A stretch of 64,000 bases of DNA from contig CANKYZ010000004.1 of the NCBI GenBank assembly GCA_947488325.1, positions 124,001 to 188,000 on the forward strand. Direction: 5' to 3'. The notes under the pieces are model-generated. The model had not been told where the DNA came from. It saw nothing but the letters and a program-made list of their open reading frames with translations, and ran no database searches. Below are positions 36,518 through 46,488 of the stretch, one piece after another (the stretch's first letter is position 1; each line of letters opens with the position of its first letter). This DNA comes from an uncultured Erythrobacter sp. (lineage in GTDB: Bacteria > Pseudomonadota > Alphaproteobacteria > Sphingomonadales > Sphingomonadaceae). The position numbers were made by a program, and so were the translations under genes.

Positions 36518-36853
36518 GCCGCCTCGCCTATATCAGATCCAAAAACGCGACCCCGGCGCGTCCACCGATCCTCACTGCGCTTCCTGTACTGCCAATGGCC
36601 ACCTGATTGACTTCGGTCGTGGTTGCGCCTGCGCAGATGACGACGCTTTCATTTCTGGCAGATGCAATGTTACCGATCGCTATTGCGCCGCAGCGCCGTT
36701 TGCGAACCTTGCACCGATTGGGGTATAGGTATGGATACCGATGCTAGATCATTGATCTTGGCTTGTGTATTGCGAATCCAGAATTTGAGAGAGTTTGCTT
36801 GAAAACTGTCGCAAAATAGCCTTTTTTGACTTTAGGTAAGACAGGTTGTCTTC
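36518..36853. other. 336-base gap with an autotransporter-head-like relict and an inverted repeat
   Basis: Contains no intact gene. The left two thirds hold a short open frame on the minus strand that looks like a gene relict (36528-36743). The right end has AAGACA-GGT-TGTCTT (36838-36852), a perfect 6-3-6 inverted repeat ending one base before the ATG of the following lipoprotein gene, so it covers the ribosome-binding region. Confidence 0.5.
36528..36743 (-). pseudogene. Possible relict of a trimeric autotransporter head (YadA-like) repeat
   Basis: Minus-strand frame open between stops, without any ATG, GTG or TTG early enough to start it. It encodes about 70 residues, including GAIAIGNIASARNESVV, TEVNQVAIGSTGSAVRIGG and a terminal AGVAFLDLI. 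The AIG-x-x-A-x-A and VAIGS patterns are like the head repeats of YadA-type adhesins. Because there is no start and it is short, I read it as a decayed fragment; chance similarity is possible. No such gene is next to it. Confidence 0.35.
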
Positions 36854-37747
36854 ATGAAATACTTGTTCACGATACCAATTGTTGCAGCCATTTCTGTCGC
36901 TCTATCGGGTTGCGGGGAAGTTCCGGCGCAGGCTGTGTCAGAACAATCTGGTCAATTGGAGGCCCCTAATAAGGCAACGTCGATCTTGAACGCCGGTGTC
37001 ATGACCGAGATGAGCCGTAAGCAAGGGGCATCGGTCAAGTTTCTGTTCGATCCGCTTTACGACGATCATTTCGGCTCGCTTCAGCAACTGACGCCTGAGT
37101 TGATTGCGGCCATTGTTAGTGGCGCGGCGCCCTATGATGGGGTGGACGCGGTTTTCGTAAGCCATGCGCATGGCGACCATTTCTCCGCGCGTGAATTGAC
37201 CCGGTTGCTCACTGCACAGCCGCAGGTGCAGTTGATTGCGCCTGAACAAGCGATTGAACAGATGCGCGAGGATGCGAGCTGGCAGCTTGCCTTTGAAAGC
37301 CGGATCACGGCGATCACGCTGGAAAATGGCGAAGCGGCACAGAGTTTTGAAGTGGCGGGCGCGCTGGTTGAAGCATTTCGGTCCCCACATAGCGGCTGGC
37401 CCGAACGCCACGCGAACACTCACAATATCACATACCGTGCGTCGGTTCGCTCTACAGAAAGCGGAGCGGTTAGCCGCGTCATGCATTTGGGTGATGCCGC
37501 CGTAGCTGCGGAGCATTATACCGCGCTTGCAGAGTTCCTCGCAGTAAAGCGCAGCGGGCTCGCGATGGTGCCGTTCTGGTTTTACCAAGAGGACAATCTT
37601 AACGCGATTATTGATGAAACGTTGAACGCAGAAACAGCTGTGGCTGTTCATGTACCGGAAAACGTGCCAGCATATATCGCAGACGGCAAACAAGCCTATT
37701 TCAGCAGCGTCGGAGAGGTGTTGGAAATTCCGGCAACTCCCGAATGA
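36854..37747 (+). CDS. Lipoprotein with metallo-beta-lactamase fold
   Basis: 297 aa; the signal peptide ends in lipobox LSGC. The metal-binding motif is SHAHGDH (H104, H106, D108, H109); further ligands are probably His in FRSPHSGWPERH, Asp in VMHLGDAA and His in AVHVPE. The group resembles UlaG-like MBL-fold hydrolases. The start codon lacks a good Shine-Dalgarno and lies directly after a 6-3-6 inverted repeat. It is a second MBL-fold exported protein in the same direction as the PqqB-like one. Confidence 0.85.
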   Translation: MKYLFTIPIVAAISVALSGCGEVPAQAVSEQSGQLEAPNKATSILNAGVMTEMSRKQGASVKFLFDPLYDDHFGSLQQLTPELIAAIVSGAAPYDGVDAVFVSHAHGDHFSARELTRLLTAQPQVQLIAPEQAIEQMREDASWQLAFESRITAITLENGEAAQSFEVAGALVEAFRSPHSGWPERHANTHNITYRASVRSTESGAVSRVMHLGDAAVAAEHYTALAEFLAVKRSGLAMVPFWFYQEDNLNAIIDETLNAETAVAVHVPENVPAYIADGKQAYFSSVGEVLEIPATPE

Positions 37748-37883
37748 TATTGGTTTAAACACCGCTTCGCGTTGATCCGCCTCAGATCAAAGCGCAGACC
37801 TGATCGAACCGGCTTACTTAGCCAGCTCAGGTGAGGTATCACGGAGACTGGCGAGCCAACGAGCTCGCCGGATGAGGGGAACT

Positions 37884-38405
37884 ATGGCGGGCGAGGCAAC
37901 GACACTGACTCAGACGCGCAGGTCGCTGCTGGTGATCAACGGGGTGGGTTTGTTGATTTCAGCGGTCTTGTCCGGCTGGTTGTATTTCTTCTTTTTGCTC
38001 GGCGCTTATGATCTGTGGCCGTTCTTCACCGATATTCCTGCCGAAATACCCGGTGACAGGCGGGCGTGGAACATGGCTCATCTGGAAGGGATCACTAACG
38101 GCGCGATCCTGATTGCCATTGGCGCAGCGGGCGGTTTCATCCGATTGGGTGAGCGTATGCAAAATGTACTGTTCTGGTCTTGCCTGGCCTTTGGCTGGTT
38201 GTTCACTTTACCAGCTATCGCCAATGCAATGGCGGGCACGCGCGGGTTGGAATTTGGCGGCGGTCCGTTTCCCGGTGATGTGACATTGAACAATATCATC
38301 TTTGTGTTCGGCTGGCCTGCAATGATCGGCGTACATATTGGATTTGCTTTGTTGTTTTGGGGCGCGTGGAAACAATACAAACATATCAAGGGTGAAGACC
38401 AATGA
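37884..38405 (+). CDS. Styrene-oxide-isomerase-like four-helix membrane protein
   Basis: 173 aa from ATG 37884, with AGGGGA upstream. Four predicted membrane helices (about 15-40, 65-85, 92-115, 135-160). Between helices 1 and 2 it has AWNMAHLEGITNG, with H66 and N72 six residues apart. In styrene oxide isomerase (StyC) a His that ligates heme b and a catalytic Asn have the same spacing in a similar W-x-x-AH-x5-NG context. This suggests a heme-binding integral membrane isomerase-type protein; substrate unknown. It overlaps the following metal-hydrolase gene by ATGA, so the two are translationally coupled. Confidence 0.55.
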   Translation: MAGEATTLTQTRRSLLVINGVGLLISAVLSGWLYFFFLLGAYDLWPFFTDIPAEIPGDRRAWNMAHLEGITNGAILIAIGAAGGFIRLGERMQNVLFWSCLAFGWLFTLPAIANAMAGTRGLEFGGGPFPGDVTLNNIIFVFGWPAMIGVHIGFALLFWGAWKQYKHIKGEDQ

Positions 38406-39280
38406 CTGCTCATGTTAAATATGGCCATCCTGAAATTGTGGTACGGCGTATCCCGTTCAAATTTGACGAAGGTATCAACCCGATCTGGAACGCTGATCGC
38501 CCCGAATGGAGCCATATGGTCAATGGCGCATCGCTCACCATGCCTTACCTCGAACCGTTCCTGATTAAGACCGTGCGAGAGGCGCTGGGCAAGGTCGATG
38601 ACGCGCAGCTGAAATCCGATGTCGAAGGGTTCATCGGACAGGAAGGTGCGCATTACCGCAATCACCGCAGGTATAACGACATTCTGAAATGTTTCTGCCC
38701 CGAACTGGCAGAGGTAGAGCGCATGCTCACCGCCGATTATACGCGGTTTCAAAAACGCAGTTTGAAATGGCGACTGGCCTACGCAGCGGGTTTTGAGACC
38801 ATGACAATCGGGATGACCGAATGGCTAATCCACCAGCGCGGCGATCTGTTCGCCGGGGCCGATGCCAATGTCACCTCATTGGTGCTGTGGCATATGGTCG
38901 AAGAGACGGAGCACAAGAACGTCGCCTATGATCTCTACCAGCATTTGTTTGGCGATTATTTGGGGCGCAGCTGGGGGTTGATCGTAGGTGCGAGCCATGT
39001 CGCGTGGATGAGCCGCAAGGGATACAAACGCCTGCTGAAGCGCGAAGGGCGCTGGGGAGACCTGCGCAGCCGCTTGGCCCTGTATGGGATGGTTGGCCGG
39101 TTTTTTCTCTATGCATCGCCCGCCATGCTGCGCGCTTTGATACCAGGTTATCACCCTGCCAAGGTTGAAGATCCAAACTGGGTCGCGCGCTGGGCCGATG
39201 CCTATCGGAGTCTGCCCGATGGCGCGATCCCGCTGCTTGATACCAGCGATCCCAAAATCCCGGCGCGGTTTGCGCCTTAA
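38402..39280 (+). CDS. Predicted metal-dependent hydrolase (PF10118-type, ferritin-like)
   Basis: 292 aa. Recognised from N-terminal VRRIPFKFDEGINPIWN and the all-helical carboxylate/His motifs FIGQEGAHYRNHRRYND and HMVEETEHKNVAYDLYQHLF, which look like a ferritin-type di-metal site (E-x-x-H pairs). The family is annotated as metal-dependent hydrolase, but activity is not established as far as I know. It is coupled to the styrene-oxide-isomerase-like gene. A hydrophobic segment near 225-245 could contact the membrane. It overlaps the convergent SRAP-like gene by four bases. Confidence 0.85.
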   Translation: MTAHVKYGHPEIVVRRIPFKFDEGINPIWNADRPEWSHMVNGASLTMPYLEPFLIKTVREALGKVDDAQLKSDVEGFIGQEGAHYRNHRRYNDILKCFCPELAEVERMLTADYTRFQKRSLKWRLAYAAGFETMTIGMTEWLIHQRGDLFAGADANVTSLVLWHMVEETEHKNVAYDLYQHLFGDYLGRSWGLIVGASHVAWMSRKGYKRLLKREGRWGDLRSRLALYGMVGRFFLYASPAMLRALIPGYHPAKVEDPNWVARWADAYRSLPDGAIPLLDTSDPKIPARFAP

Positions 39281-39876
39281 CGATCCTTAACCGGCAGTTC
39301 TGCTAAAGGGATAGGGACGGCGCGTTCGATCAAAGTGCGGGCTCGGTCCCAACCACCATGCAGCCATGTCTGGTATGCCTCATCATCATTGGGCAGGATC
39401 AGGGGCATGGACCGGCATCCAGCATCTTTCGCCACGCCGCGCGCGTCGCGTGTCAAGATCGCAAAGCCGGGGATTTCCTCATCTTTCCAGACGCCTGCGA
39501 TGGCAAAGATACGTTGGTCCTTTGGCGCAAACCAGTGTTTCAATCGCCGCCCTTCATAATCAAGTGCGCTGCCCCACAACATCACAGAAGTCGCTGGGAT
39601 GAGACAGCGAAATTCGCTGTTGTGCAGATTGCCAATCCAAAATGAGCTGTCTGTACTGCGGATATGGGCGACGCGGCGGGTCGGATCATCGGCATTTGGC
39701 GGTGGCTGCACACCCCAAAGACGCGGCGTAATACGCGGTTGCAAACGGCCACCGGGAGGGCGGGGACCTGAAACGAATTCCCGGCCCGCTGTGACAACAG
39801 GCGCAAACTTCACCGGAGCGATATAGCCGCGTTCCCAAGGATCATCTCCCACTTGCGCGCCGAACCGGGCGGCCAC
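39277..39876 (-). CDS. Degenerate SRAP (YedK/HMCES)-like protein
   Basis: 199 aa from a GTG at 39876; the homologous frame continues upstream to about 39915, where it reads LTHLYRL. SRAP proteins begin MC-x-LYRL-like, with Cys2 crosslinking abasic sites in single-stranded DNA. Here the Met and Cys positions are CTG and ACG (Leu, Thr), and no standard start codon lies before the stop at 39949. The other active-site regions are also changed: IRSTD follows His where NAR has Asn, the YEW-like Glu is absent (VMLWGSALD), and HDRMP is GCRSMPLIL. The fold core (RCLIPATSV, FAIAGVW, FAILT) is kept. Either a catalytically dead paralogue or a decaying gene. Confidence 0.6.
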   Translation of the reverse strand: MAARFGAQVGDDPWERGYIAPVKFAPVVTAGREFVSGPRPPGGRLQPRITPRLWGVQPPPNADDPTRRVAHIRSTDSSFWIGNLHNSEFRCLIPATSVMLWGSALDYEGRRLKHWFAPKDQRIFAIAGVWKDEEIPGFAILTRDARGVAKDAGCRSMPLILPNDDEAYQTWLHGGWDRARTLIERAVPIPLAELPVKDR

Positions 39877-40050
39877 ATCGACAGCGCTGCAATCCAGGCG
39901 ATAAAGGTGCGTCAGTTGATGGATTCCGGTGGTTGTTTGCTGGTCTGGTTACTGTGCTGATTGCAGGTAAACTTCAACTGGGCGTAACCTTTCGCTAGTG
40001 TGAACCGAACCGAACCAAGAGAATTGACAAAACAAAGAGGGCCTATCCAA

Positions 40051-40650
40051 ATGGAATTCACATTGAAACGCACCGTGCAAGTCACCGCATTCCTGCTGAT
40101 AGCGGCCGCCGTAACGCAGGCCGTCTTCACTGCATTGTATATCGCCGAAGCTGATGTTCCGCGCCAGTTGATGTGGGGTACCGAAGGGCTGATCTTTGTA
40201 ATGCTGGCGGCGTTTGCGGGCTCCGCTTTGGTGGAAGCAAAGCGTTACAGTCTGGGTTTTTCTGCAATCATGGCGGCGGCCATTTTGAACCTTGTGCAGG
40301 TCGGGGTGGGACTGACAATGTTTGGCCCGTTCAGGGAAGCTGCAGGCGCCATTGAAGAACTTGCCCCCGCAGCGGGCGCGGTCGTCGCTTTCTCCTTCAT
40401 GGTTTACAATGCGGCAAAAATCCTGCTGGGTCTGGCCGCTTTGGTATTCGGCATGGCCAAGATGAAGGATGGATCAAAGGCTCTGGGCGGACTGACTGCT
40501 CTTGTTGGCGTGATTGCGATGGTTGCCAATACGGTCTCAATGGCGGCTGGTCGCGGTGTCTTTGGTGAATTGCCACTTGCAGGCGGATCAGGTGCGGTCG
40601 CAACACTTCTGCTGGCGCTGTGCCTTTCTGCGGCGACCAAACAAGACTGA
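40051..40650 (+). CDS. Six-helix hypothetical membrane protein upstream of the TPP riboswitch
   Basis: 199 aa from ATG 40051 (AAAGAGG upstream); about six hydrophobic segments (7-30, 42-60, 66-90, 105-133, 140-160, 170-193). Composition is Ala/Gly/Val-rich with few charges. It is not downstream of the TPP riboswitch, so it is not directly controlled by it, but it lies just upstream of thiC on the same strand. I do not recognise a family. The upstream leader has a triple GAACC repeat (40003-40017), which is too short to interpret. Confidence 0.7.
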   Translation: MEFTLKRTVQVTAFLLIAAAVTQAVFTALYIAEADVPRQLMWGTEGLIFVMLAAFAGSALVEAKRYSLGFSAIMAAAILNLVQVGVGLTMFGPFREAAGAIEELAPAAGAVVAFSFMVYNAAKILLGLAALVFGMAKMKDGSKALGGLTALVGVIAMVANTVSMAAGRGVFGELPLAGGSGAVATLLLALCLSAATKQD

Positions 40651-40719
40651 CCCTTAAGCGTATTCGCGCGCCTGTTTCAGCTGTCATTCGGCTGGACGCA
40701 GGCGCGCGAACGGCCTACA

Positions 40720-43238
<2,519 letters not shown>

Positions 43239-43253
43239 GCGAGGCGCGCGCGG

Positions 43254-43793
43254 GTGAGAGCTCTGGTAATCATCGACGTCCAACAGGGCATGTTTGGCGG
43301 GCCTGCGGGTGAGCCCCATGATGGTGAGGGCGTGGTCGCGCGGTTGGCATCAGTCTTAGCCCGTGCTCGCGAAGCGAATGTTCCGGTGTTCTTCGTCCAA
43401 CATGACGGCGGAACGGGCAGCCCACTTGCAAAGCGCAGCGCAGGCTTCGACTTCCACACCGCCCTAGCTCCGTTGCCCGGCGAAGACGTAACCGTAAAAG
43501 AACATTGTAGCGTGTTTCAGGCAACCGACCTGCACGAAAAACTGATCGCGGCAGGCATCGACCATATCGTCGTCGGCGGAATGCAATCAGAATTCTGCGT
43601 CGACACCGCTGTTCATGGCGCGTTTGAGCGAGGGATTGGGGTTACGCTTGTGTCTGATGGGCATACAACGTTTGATACGCCTGTGCTGGGGGCGGAGCAG
43701 ATTGTAGCGCATCACAACTGGACCTTGTCGAGCGGTGGTTTTGCGGAGTTGGTTGAGGCTGCCGAGGTTTCGATTGGCGCCGGTGAGGCTTGA
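43254..43793 (+). CDS. Isochorismatase-like cysteine hydrolase
   Basis: 179 aa starting with GTG (VRALVIIDVQQGMF). The catalytic triad of the cysteine-hydrolase superfamily is D8 (IIDVQ), K82 (VKEHCS) and C115 (MQSEFCVDT). Members hydrolyse amides or vinyl ethers such as nicotinamide, N-carbamoylsarcosine or isochorismate; substrate not readable. It lies 15 bases after the exported Rid gene in the thiC direction, so it is probably part of the same riboswitch-controlled operon. Confidence 0.88.
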   Translation: MRALVIIDVQQGMFGGPAGEPHDGEGVVARLASVLARAREANVPVFFVQHDGGTGSPLAKRSAGFDFHTALAPLPGEDVTVKEHCSVFQATDLHEKLIAAGIDHIVVGGMQSEFCVDTAVHGAFERGIGVTLVSDGHTTFDTPVLGAEQIVAHHNWTLSSGGFAELVEAAEVSIGAGEA

Positions 43794-44281
43794 GCGAGAG
43801 CTAAGGCCGCAGCAATGGTATCGTAGATAGGTGGCTGTCCGGGTAAAGGTGAGGAGCCTTATTGGAGGGTTTAAGAGCTATACGTCTTTGCTGCTTGCAA
43901 GGCCCATTCTAATAGCTGCATTAGCGATTTTTGTATGAACCTCACTCTTGGCTGTCATATCTAGGTTGGAAACCAAGTTCGAAAGATCATAGTGCACGTA
44001 CTTGTGCTTAGAATTGTAGTAAGATGGTGAAGTCCATCCTAGTAAAATTTGGGGTCTATATACCTAGCTGGCCAGACCGATCACTGCCAGTCAGGCCCGT
44101 CATAGCCAGATGGTGGCTCTGCGGCTGAATGGGCAAATCCACTCGTTTACATCGAGGGCGGCGATCAAGATCGTGCTTGCCCTTGCCGCAGGTGAACTGA
44201 CCGAGGCCGCGCCGGCAGAATGGTTCCGCGAGCACTTAGCGTAGAACTTTCCTATATCGTCAAAATCTGCCGTTGACTGCT
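43794..44281. other. 488-base gap at the left edge of the AT-rich islet
   Basis: Between the thiC operon and a convergent AT-rich membrane gene. The left part (43860-44070) is AT-rich and without open frames of note. The right part (44068-44244) has host-like composition and a short frame that may be a gene remnant. No terminator with a T-tract is visible for the thiC operon. Confidence 0.45.
44068..44244 (+). pseudogene. Possible C-terminal gene remnant
   Basis: An open frame directly after a stop (44065) encodes 58 residues ending EWFREHLA. Pieces are LARPITASQARHSQM and AAIKIVLALAAGELTE. The only ATG (44110) would give a 44-residue protein with no ribosome site. GC content is closer to the chromosome than the AT-rich sequence on both sides. 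I cannot name a parent gene; I list it as a possible remnant of a replaced gene at the islet edge. Confidence 0.3.
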
Positions 44282-45061
44282 CTAGTCGTCTTCCGCTTCG
44301 AGTCGGATGTATTGCAGTAGATTTGTGTTTTCTTTGATCGCTTGGTCTATGGTTAGGTCGCTGGATTTATTGAGCCGAGATGCAAGAAACAGAATGCGAA
44401 TTTTCTGACGATAGACCTTGTCAGTTCTCTCTCTAGTCTTTCGTAGATTCTCTCGTGTCTCGAGCCATATCTTTAACAGCACTCCTGTCACCAAAGCGGG
44501 CAGTGCGGCGGCCGCTCCAGCCACCCAGTCGGCACCTTTATCAAAAGAGAAGACAACCATAAATGCCAATACGATAGTCAAGAGGCCTGATATGGCCAGA
44601 AGTAACCACGAAAAATGATGTTTCTTCATATCTAGCATGTATTCATTCTTCAAATATTTTTCATATTCAAAAATACTAGCTGAAACATTTTCATCAAAAA
44701 CAACCTGAATACCATTTCGAAAATGGTCATCAGAATTACCTTCTAAATCTCCAAGTGAGTCGACTGCCTTGGAAACAAGCTTGTCTACCTTGCGCCAAAT
44801 CCATCTGGGCCAGGTAAAAACCAGAACAAATAGGAATGTTGATATGAGTGCAAAGAATGCAAGTTCCGCTGCTCGATCTTCCGTTATTCCTGTCATGCTG
44901 AAACGCACTATTGCTGCAGAAATCAGAGATAAAAAGAGAGCTATGATTATTGTAATAAGTAGAAAGTGATTTTCAAAAAAACTTGTTTTTACCGAGTTGA
45001 TGATATCGTCATCATTATAATCTTCTGAAGGTTGTAGTTTTTTTGAGGTTTCATTGTTCAT
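44282..45061 (-). CDS. Four-helix membrane protein of the AT-rich islet (unknown)
   Basis: 259 aa. Hydrophobic segments are at about 33-53, 66-84, 151-172 and 179-200. N-terminus and central loop (85-150) are charged; the C-terminal 60 residues form a charged helix (ETRENLRKTRERTDKVYRQK) then a Leu/Ser-rich end. The final two-helix plus basic helix layout loosely resembles TRADD-N-associated membrane domains found in some bacterial conflict systems, but that is a weak inference. Base composition is markedly AT-rich compared with neighbours, suggesting transfer. Its start overlaps the upstream secreted-protein gene by 11 bases. Confidence 0.7.
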   Translation of the reverse strand: MNNETSKKLQPSEDYNDDDIINSVKTSFFENHFLLITIIIALFLSLISAAIVRFSMTGITEDRAAELAFFALISTFLFVLVFTWPRWIWRKVDKLVSKAVDSLGDLEGNSDDHFRNGIQVVFDENVSASIFEYEKYLKNEYMLDMKKHHFSWLLLAISGLLTIVLAFMVVFSFDKGADWVAGAAAALPALVTGVLLKIWLETRENLRKTRERTDKVYRQKIRILFLASRLNKSSDLTIDQAIKENTNLLQYIRLEAEDD

Positions 45062-45356
45062 TCGATTCCTCCCCTTCCTCTGATTCAGTTTCGTCCTGCA
45101 AGACCCATTTTTTTCCTACGCAATAGAGGTCGGAGAGAAATTTCCCAAATGTCCAAGCATACTTTTTCTTAGTTTCACTAATCTTGTTTCGCACGCTTTC
45201 TGAGCGATCAGAGTAGTGGATTGAGCAGGAGTTCGACGCGCTCTTCTCAGTGCTTTGAATGGTCGTATCGGGTTGAATTGCATGTGCAGGTTGAGAACCT
45301 AGCAATGTTATGAGTGAAACCGACAAAAGAAATTTTTGGACTCTATTCAAAGTCAT
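45051..45356 (-). CDS. Small secreted protein, partner of the islet membrane protein
   Basis: 101 aa from ATG 45356, which has a strong site (AAGGAGGGG). The signal peptide MTLNRVQKFLLSVSLITLLG is cleaved probably after AHA (residue 26). The mature part has two cysteines (C44, C79) that could form a disulfide, an aromatic basic middle (KKKYAWTFGKFLSDL) and a very acidic tail (ETESEEGEESNEQ). No family recognised. The overlap with the membrane gene and shared low GC suggest a two-gene functional unit. Confidence 0.65.
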   Translation of the reverse strand: MTLNRVQKFLLSVSLITLLGSQPAHAIQPDTTIQSTEKSASNSCSIHYSDRSESVRNKISETKKKYAWTFGKFLSDLYCVGKKWVLQDETESEEGEESNEQ

Positions 45357-45800
45357 TCTGCCCCTCCTTAAGCGAATCTCGCTCAACCCACCGTCTATAG
45401 TAACGCCGCCAGGCTTTTTTTGAAGAGGCGTGTGAGTGAATTGCCGAACGTATGGCAGGTTTAGAAGCGAAGACAGATCTAGATCACCTGATTGTGATCT
45501 TGCCCCATGGTTTCCTACACGGCCAAATTCTGCCTTAACTAAACAGATGTCGCATACCCCGCTCACTCCGCTAGCCCTTGCAAGTCGCCCAAACACCGGC
45601 GGAATTTTACGTCAATATGAGGCCCAATATAGGGCCCAATATAAGGGAGAGCGCTTTTTCCTCTCTGGACAGTGTAACATGCGGTCCAAGTCTCGACTAA
45701 GAAGCTGGAAACGCTTAGGAATGCGTGTTGGACTTCCAAAGGCGATGAACAACGCGAAAATGGTTGGTTGGGCGTCCGAGTCAGCGGGGCCTACGCAAGC
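45357..45800. other. 444-base gap, right edge of the AT-rich islet
   Basis: Upstream (promoter side) of the two-gene islet operon. Contains a triple 12-base repeat (45613-45648). The long plus-strand frame 45436-46542 that runs through here is antisense to later genes and is not supported. No tRNA or integrase is seen that would mark an insertion site. Confidence 0.45.
45613..45648. repeat. Three tandem 12-base repeats
   Basis: Consecutive 12-base units CAATATGAGGCC, CAATATAGGGCC and CAATATAAGGGA (45613-45648). The middle junction creates GGGCCCAATATA. They lie about 260 bases upstream of the secreted-protein start, at the boundary between AT-rich and host-like sequence. Could be protein-binding iterons or simply a short tandem expansion. 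Confidence 0.7.
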
Positions 45801-45935
45801 CTATCGGTTCTTCATGTTCTCCAGCCCCTTGATCCCGCCGGGCTTCGTGCTGGGTTGGCTGGCGTTCTGCTTTGGTCCCTTATCCGCTTTCGGTTTGCGG
45901 ACTTCGCGGCTCTTCTTCTTTTGGCCTTTGGCCAT
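45801..45935 (-). CDS. Lysine-rich 44-aa small protein
   Basis: A short minus-strand gene starting MAKGQKKKSREVRKPKADKG and ending GGIKGLENMKNR, 44 aa. It is highly basic in its first 25 residues, then Ser/Pro/Gly-rich. GGAAATGAC precedes the ATG. I recall small proteins of this MAKGQKK type in sphingomonads and erythrobacters, which supports reality; function unknown, a nucleic-acid or ribosome binder by charge (inference). Confidence 0.6.
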   Translation of the reverse strand: MAKGQKKKSREVRKPKADKGPKQNASQPSTKPGGIKGLENMKNR

Positions 45936-45999
45936 GTCATTTCCAATAGAGGCGGAATGCCCAAAGCAAAGCCTACGCCTATCGCAGAGACAAAGCTCG

Positions 46000-46488
46000 C
46001 TAATTCGAAAGAGGAGGCTGACGGGACAATGTGCTCATAACCTTGTCAAGCTCTTGCAAGAACCGCGAACGGTCAGCTTTGCTAAAGGGCGGAGGACCTC
46101 CGCCGACACCGTCCATGCCTGCCCGCAGGTCTTCCATGATGGCGCGGGTAGCGACTGCACTGCCGATGCTGGCGACGGTGAAGGGTTTGCCATTATGGGC
46201 CATGACAGAAGCGCCCGCCTTCAGACAGCGATCGGCCAACAGGATGTCTGCGGTGATGACAATGCAGCGCGGGTCGGCGTGCTCAGCGATCCAATCATCA
46301 GCGGCATCGAAACCGTCATCCACCACAATCCGTCGGATTCGCGGACTATCAGGGATGCGAAAGGGGGAATTGCTGACAACCCGGACTTCGGCCTTAAAAC
46401 GAGATGCGACGCGGTACACCTCCTGCTTCACAGGGCAAGCATCGGCATCGATCAGCACGGTGATGGCGTTGGAGGCTGCGTCGGTCAT
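46000..46488 (-). CDS. YaiI/YqxD (UPF0178) family protein
   Basis: 162 aa. Family motifs are VLIDADACPVKQEVYRVA at the start (PIN/NYN-like Asp pair), VVDDGFDAADDWI and ADILLADRCLKAGA, then NGKPFTVASIG. The fold is PIN-like, suggesting a metal-dependent nuclease, but activity is not established for the family as far as I know. ATGA overlap with the upstream lipocalin gene (46485-46488). Confidence 0.93.
   Translation of the reverse strand: MTDAASNAITVLIDADACPVKQEVYRVASRFKAEVRVVSNSPFRIPDSPRIRRIVVDDGFDAADDWIAEHADPRCIVITADILLADRCLKAGASVMAHNGKPFTVASIGSAVATRAIMEDLRAGMDGVGGGPPPFSKADRSRFLQELDKVMSTLSRQPPLSN

Noticed and set aside
36938-37762. 274-aa minus-strand open frame
   Set aside because: Antisense to the MBL-fold lipoprotein gene with its complete HxHxDH motif.
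40003-40017. Triple GAACC pentamer as a regulatory array
   Set aside because: Only 15 bases, no symmetry or known consensus; noted in the neighbouring gene entry only.
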